A stretch of 64,000 nucleotides of DNA from Microbacterium sp. LWO12-1.2 (lineage in GTDB: Bacteria > Actinomycetota > Actinomycetes > Actinomycetales > Microbacteriaceae), in assembly GCF_040675875.1 (NCBI RefSeq), contig NZ_JBEGII010000001.1:3348001-3412000 (forward strand), written 5' to 3'. The position numbers and the translations under genes are program-made. Of the stretch, positions 62,957 to 64,000 are shown piece after piece. The notes under the pieces were generated by a model. That model made no database searches, was not told the origin of the DNA, and was given only the letters and a program-made list of their open reading frames with translations. Position 1 is the stretch's first letter. Each line of letters opens with the position of its first letter.

Positions 62957-63811
62957 GTGATCGAATTCCGCAACGTCACAAAGCAGTTCCCCGACGGCAC
63001 CGTCGCCGTGAACGACTTCAGCCTGGTACTGCCGTCGCGCAAGACCACGGTGTTCGTCGGCTCATCCGGCTGCGGCAAGACCACTCTGCTGCGCATGATC
63101 AACCGCATGGTCGAGCCCACCTCCGGTGACATCGAGATCGACGGCGAGAACGTGCTGGTGGGCGACCCGGTGCAGCTGCGACGCCGCATCGGGTACGTGA
63201 TGCAGAACTCCGGCCTCATGCCCCACTTCACGGTGATCGACAACGTGGCCACCGTGCTGCGGCTGACCGGGGTGAAGAAGGCGGCAGCCCACGAGCGCGC
63301 GCGAACGCTGCTCGACACCGTGGGGCTCGACCAGGCGCTCGCCGACCGCTACCCCAGTCAGCTCTCGGGCGGCCAGCAGCAGCGCGTCGGTGTGGCCCGT
63401 GGTCTCGCCGCCGATCCCAACATCCTGCTGATGGACGAGCCGTTCGGTGCGGTGGACCCGATCGTGCGCGCCGACCTGCAGCAGGAGACGCTGCGTCTGC
63501 AGCACGAGCTCGACAAGACGGTCGTGTTCGTCACGCACGACATCGACGAGGCGTTCCTGCTCGGCGACCAGGTCGTCATCCTCGACAAGGGCGCGCGCAT
63601 CGTGCAGGTGGGCAGCCCGAGCGAGATCATCGAGAACCCGGCAGACGACTTCGTCTCCGCGTTCATCGGCGCCGACCGCGGACGCCGCGCGCTGCACCTG
63701 AAGCAGACGCCGCATGGCACCGTCGTCGTCGACTCCGAGGGACGCACGCAGGGTGCGATCGTGGCCGCACCGGAAGGTCAGACCGCGGGGATGAACGAGG
63801 CGGCCACGTGA
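62957..63811 (+). CDS. Osmoprotectant/glycine betaine ABC transporter ATP-binding protein (OpuCA/ProV-like)
   Basis: A 284-residue ABC ATPase. Walker A GSSGCGKTT (about 35-43), Q-loop, signature LSGGQQQRV, Walker B ILLMDEPFGAVD and H-loop THDIDEAFLLGD. The N-terminal IEFRNVTKQFPDGTVAVNDF and the DIDEAF style place it in the quaternary-amine transporter group. It lacks the C-terminal CBS domains that OpuA/ProV often have. GTG start with GGAGA 7 bases upstream; overlaps the permease gene by 4 bases. Confidence 0.92.
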   Translation: MIEFRNVTKQFPDGTVAVNDFSLVLPSRKTTVFVGSSGCGKTTLLRMINRMVEPTSGDIEIDGENVLVGDPVQLRRRIGYVMQNSGLMPHFTVIDNVATVLRLTGVKKAAAHERARTLLDTVGLDQALADRYPSQLSGGQQQRVGVARGLAADPNILLMDEPFGAVDPIVRADLQQETLRLQHELDKTVVFVTHDIDEAFLLGDQVVILDKGARIVQVGSPSEIIENPADDFVSAFIGADRGRRALHLKQTPHGTVVVDSEGRTQGAIVAAPEGQTAGMNEAAT

Positions 63812-64000
63812 ACTGGGTCGTCGACAACCTCGGGTTGATCTTCGATCTGACTCTGGTGCATCTGCGCCAGAGCATCATTCCGATCGTGCTCGGGTTCGTG
63901 CTCTCGTTGCCCCTGGGGTGGGTGGCGTGGCGCTACCGCCTCGTGCGCGGACCGATCATCGTGCTCACCGGGCTGCTCTACACGATCCCCTCGCTCGCGC
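63808..64000 (+). CDS. ABC transporter permease, partial (runs off right edge)
   Basis: First 64 codons of a membrane protein, from a GTG that overlaps the ATPase stop (GTGA). The visible N-terminus has an amphipathic start (NWVVDNLGLIFDLTLVHLRQS) and one to two membrane helices (IPIVLGFVLSLPLGW, GPIIVLTGLLYTIPSLA), fitting the OpuCB/OpuCD (ProW-like) permease opening. The rest of the operon (second permease, substrate-binding lipoprotein) presumably lies beyond the window. Confidence 0.85.
   Translation, partial: MNWVVDNLGLIFDLTLVHLRQSIIPIVLGFVLSLPLGWVAWRYRLVRGPIIVLTGLLYTIPSLA

Overview
The window is about 64 kb of high-GC actinobacterial chromosome. Codons end in G or C almost throughout, genes often overlap by the 4-base ATGA/GTGA pattern, and starts are mixed ATG/GTG. 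A NucS mismatch endonuclease, a fused MrpA(B) antiporter subunit and an actinobacterial class C sortase pilus cluster point to Actinobacteria; the overall gene style suggests Microbacteriaceae, probably Microbacterium (an inference, not proven). I see no rRNA, tRNA, CRISPR array, prophage or insertion sequence.

Layout. 0-5.7 kb: a TetR regulator, two tiny genes (one acidic, one basic), a CPBP membrane protease, a divergent MarR regulator/MFS pump pair, an aldo/keto reductase and a shikimate-dehydrogenase-like enzyme. 6.0-11.9 kb: a three-gene sortase-assembled pilus operon (large surface protein, LPFTG backbone pilin, class C sortase). 11.9-16.5 kb: GntR/UTRA regulator, a long hairpin-rich leader before a cold-shock gene, HAD phosphatase, a small membrane coiled-coil protein with a tandem repeat, NucS and a GAP-family membrane protein. 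16.6-22.4 kb: NarL-type two-component pair, MFS transporter and LacI regulator around a perfect operator, and a large membrane protein. 22.6-28.9 kb: complete Mrp Na+/H+ antiporter operon (A/B fused, C, D, E, F, G). 29-39 kb: AbiEi/DUF559-type nuclease gene bracketed by palindromic elements, alpha/beta hydrolase, penicillin acylase, a TetR / Walker-less ABC-like protein / YhgE-Pip operon, and argG. 39-45.3 kb: HxlR regulator and drug-efflux MFS, quinone reductase, ZIP-family transporter, PPOX-fold protein, HSL-type esterase and a HTH regulator. 45.5-52 kb: a tightly overlapping seven-gene MoxR / DUF58 / VWA (Bat-like) operon read leftwards. 52.4-58.1 kb: a trimethylamine-monooxygenase-like flavoenzyme, Pr6Pr membrane protein, GntR regulator, EamA exporter and purA. 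58-64 kb: lactonase-like protein, an MFS gene behind a MerR/SoxR-type 19-bp-spacer promoter, a flavin disulfide reductase, a DUF427 protein and the start of an osmoprotectant ABC transporter that runs off the right edge.

Beneath the genes lies a second layer: many intergenic palindromes of 55-110 bp. They include a four-copy TGCAGGA family, a three-copy AACTCAGGA family around the nuclease gene, and a CTTCGACAGGCTCAG repeat that appears in tandem and also inside two coding sequences, next to in-frame heptapeptide repeats. These repeats, the Walker-less ABC/YhgE operon and the MerR-type leaderless promoter are the parts most worth a second look.
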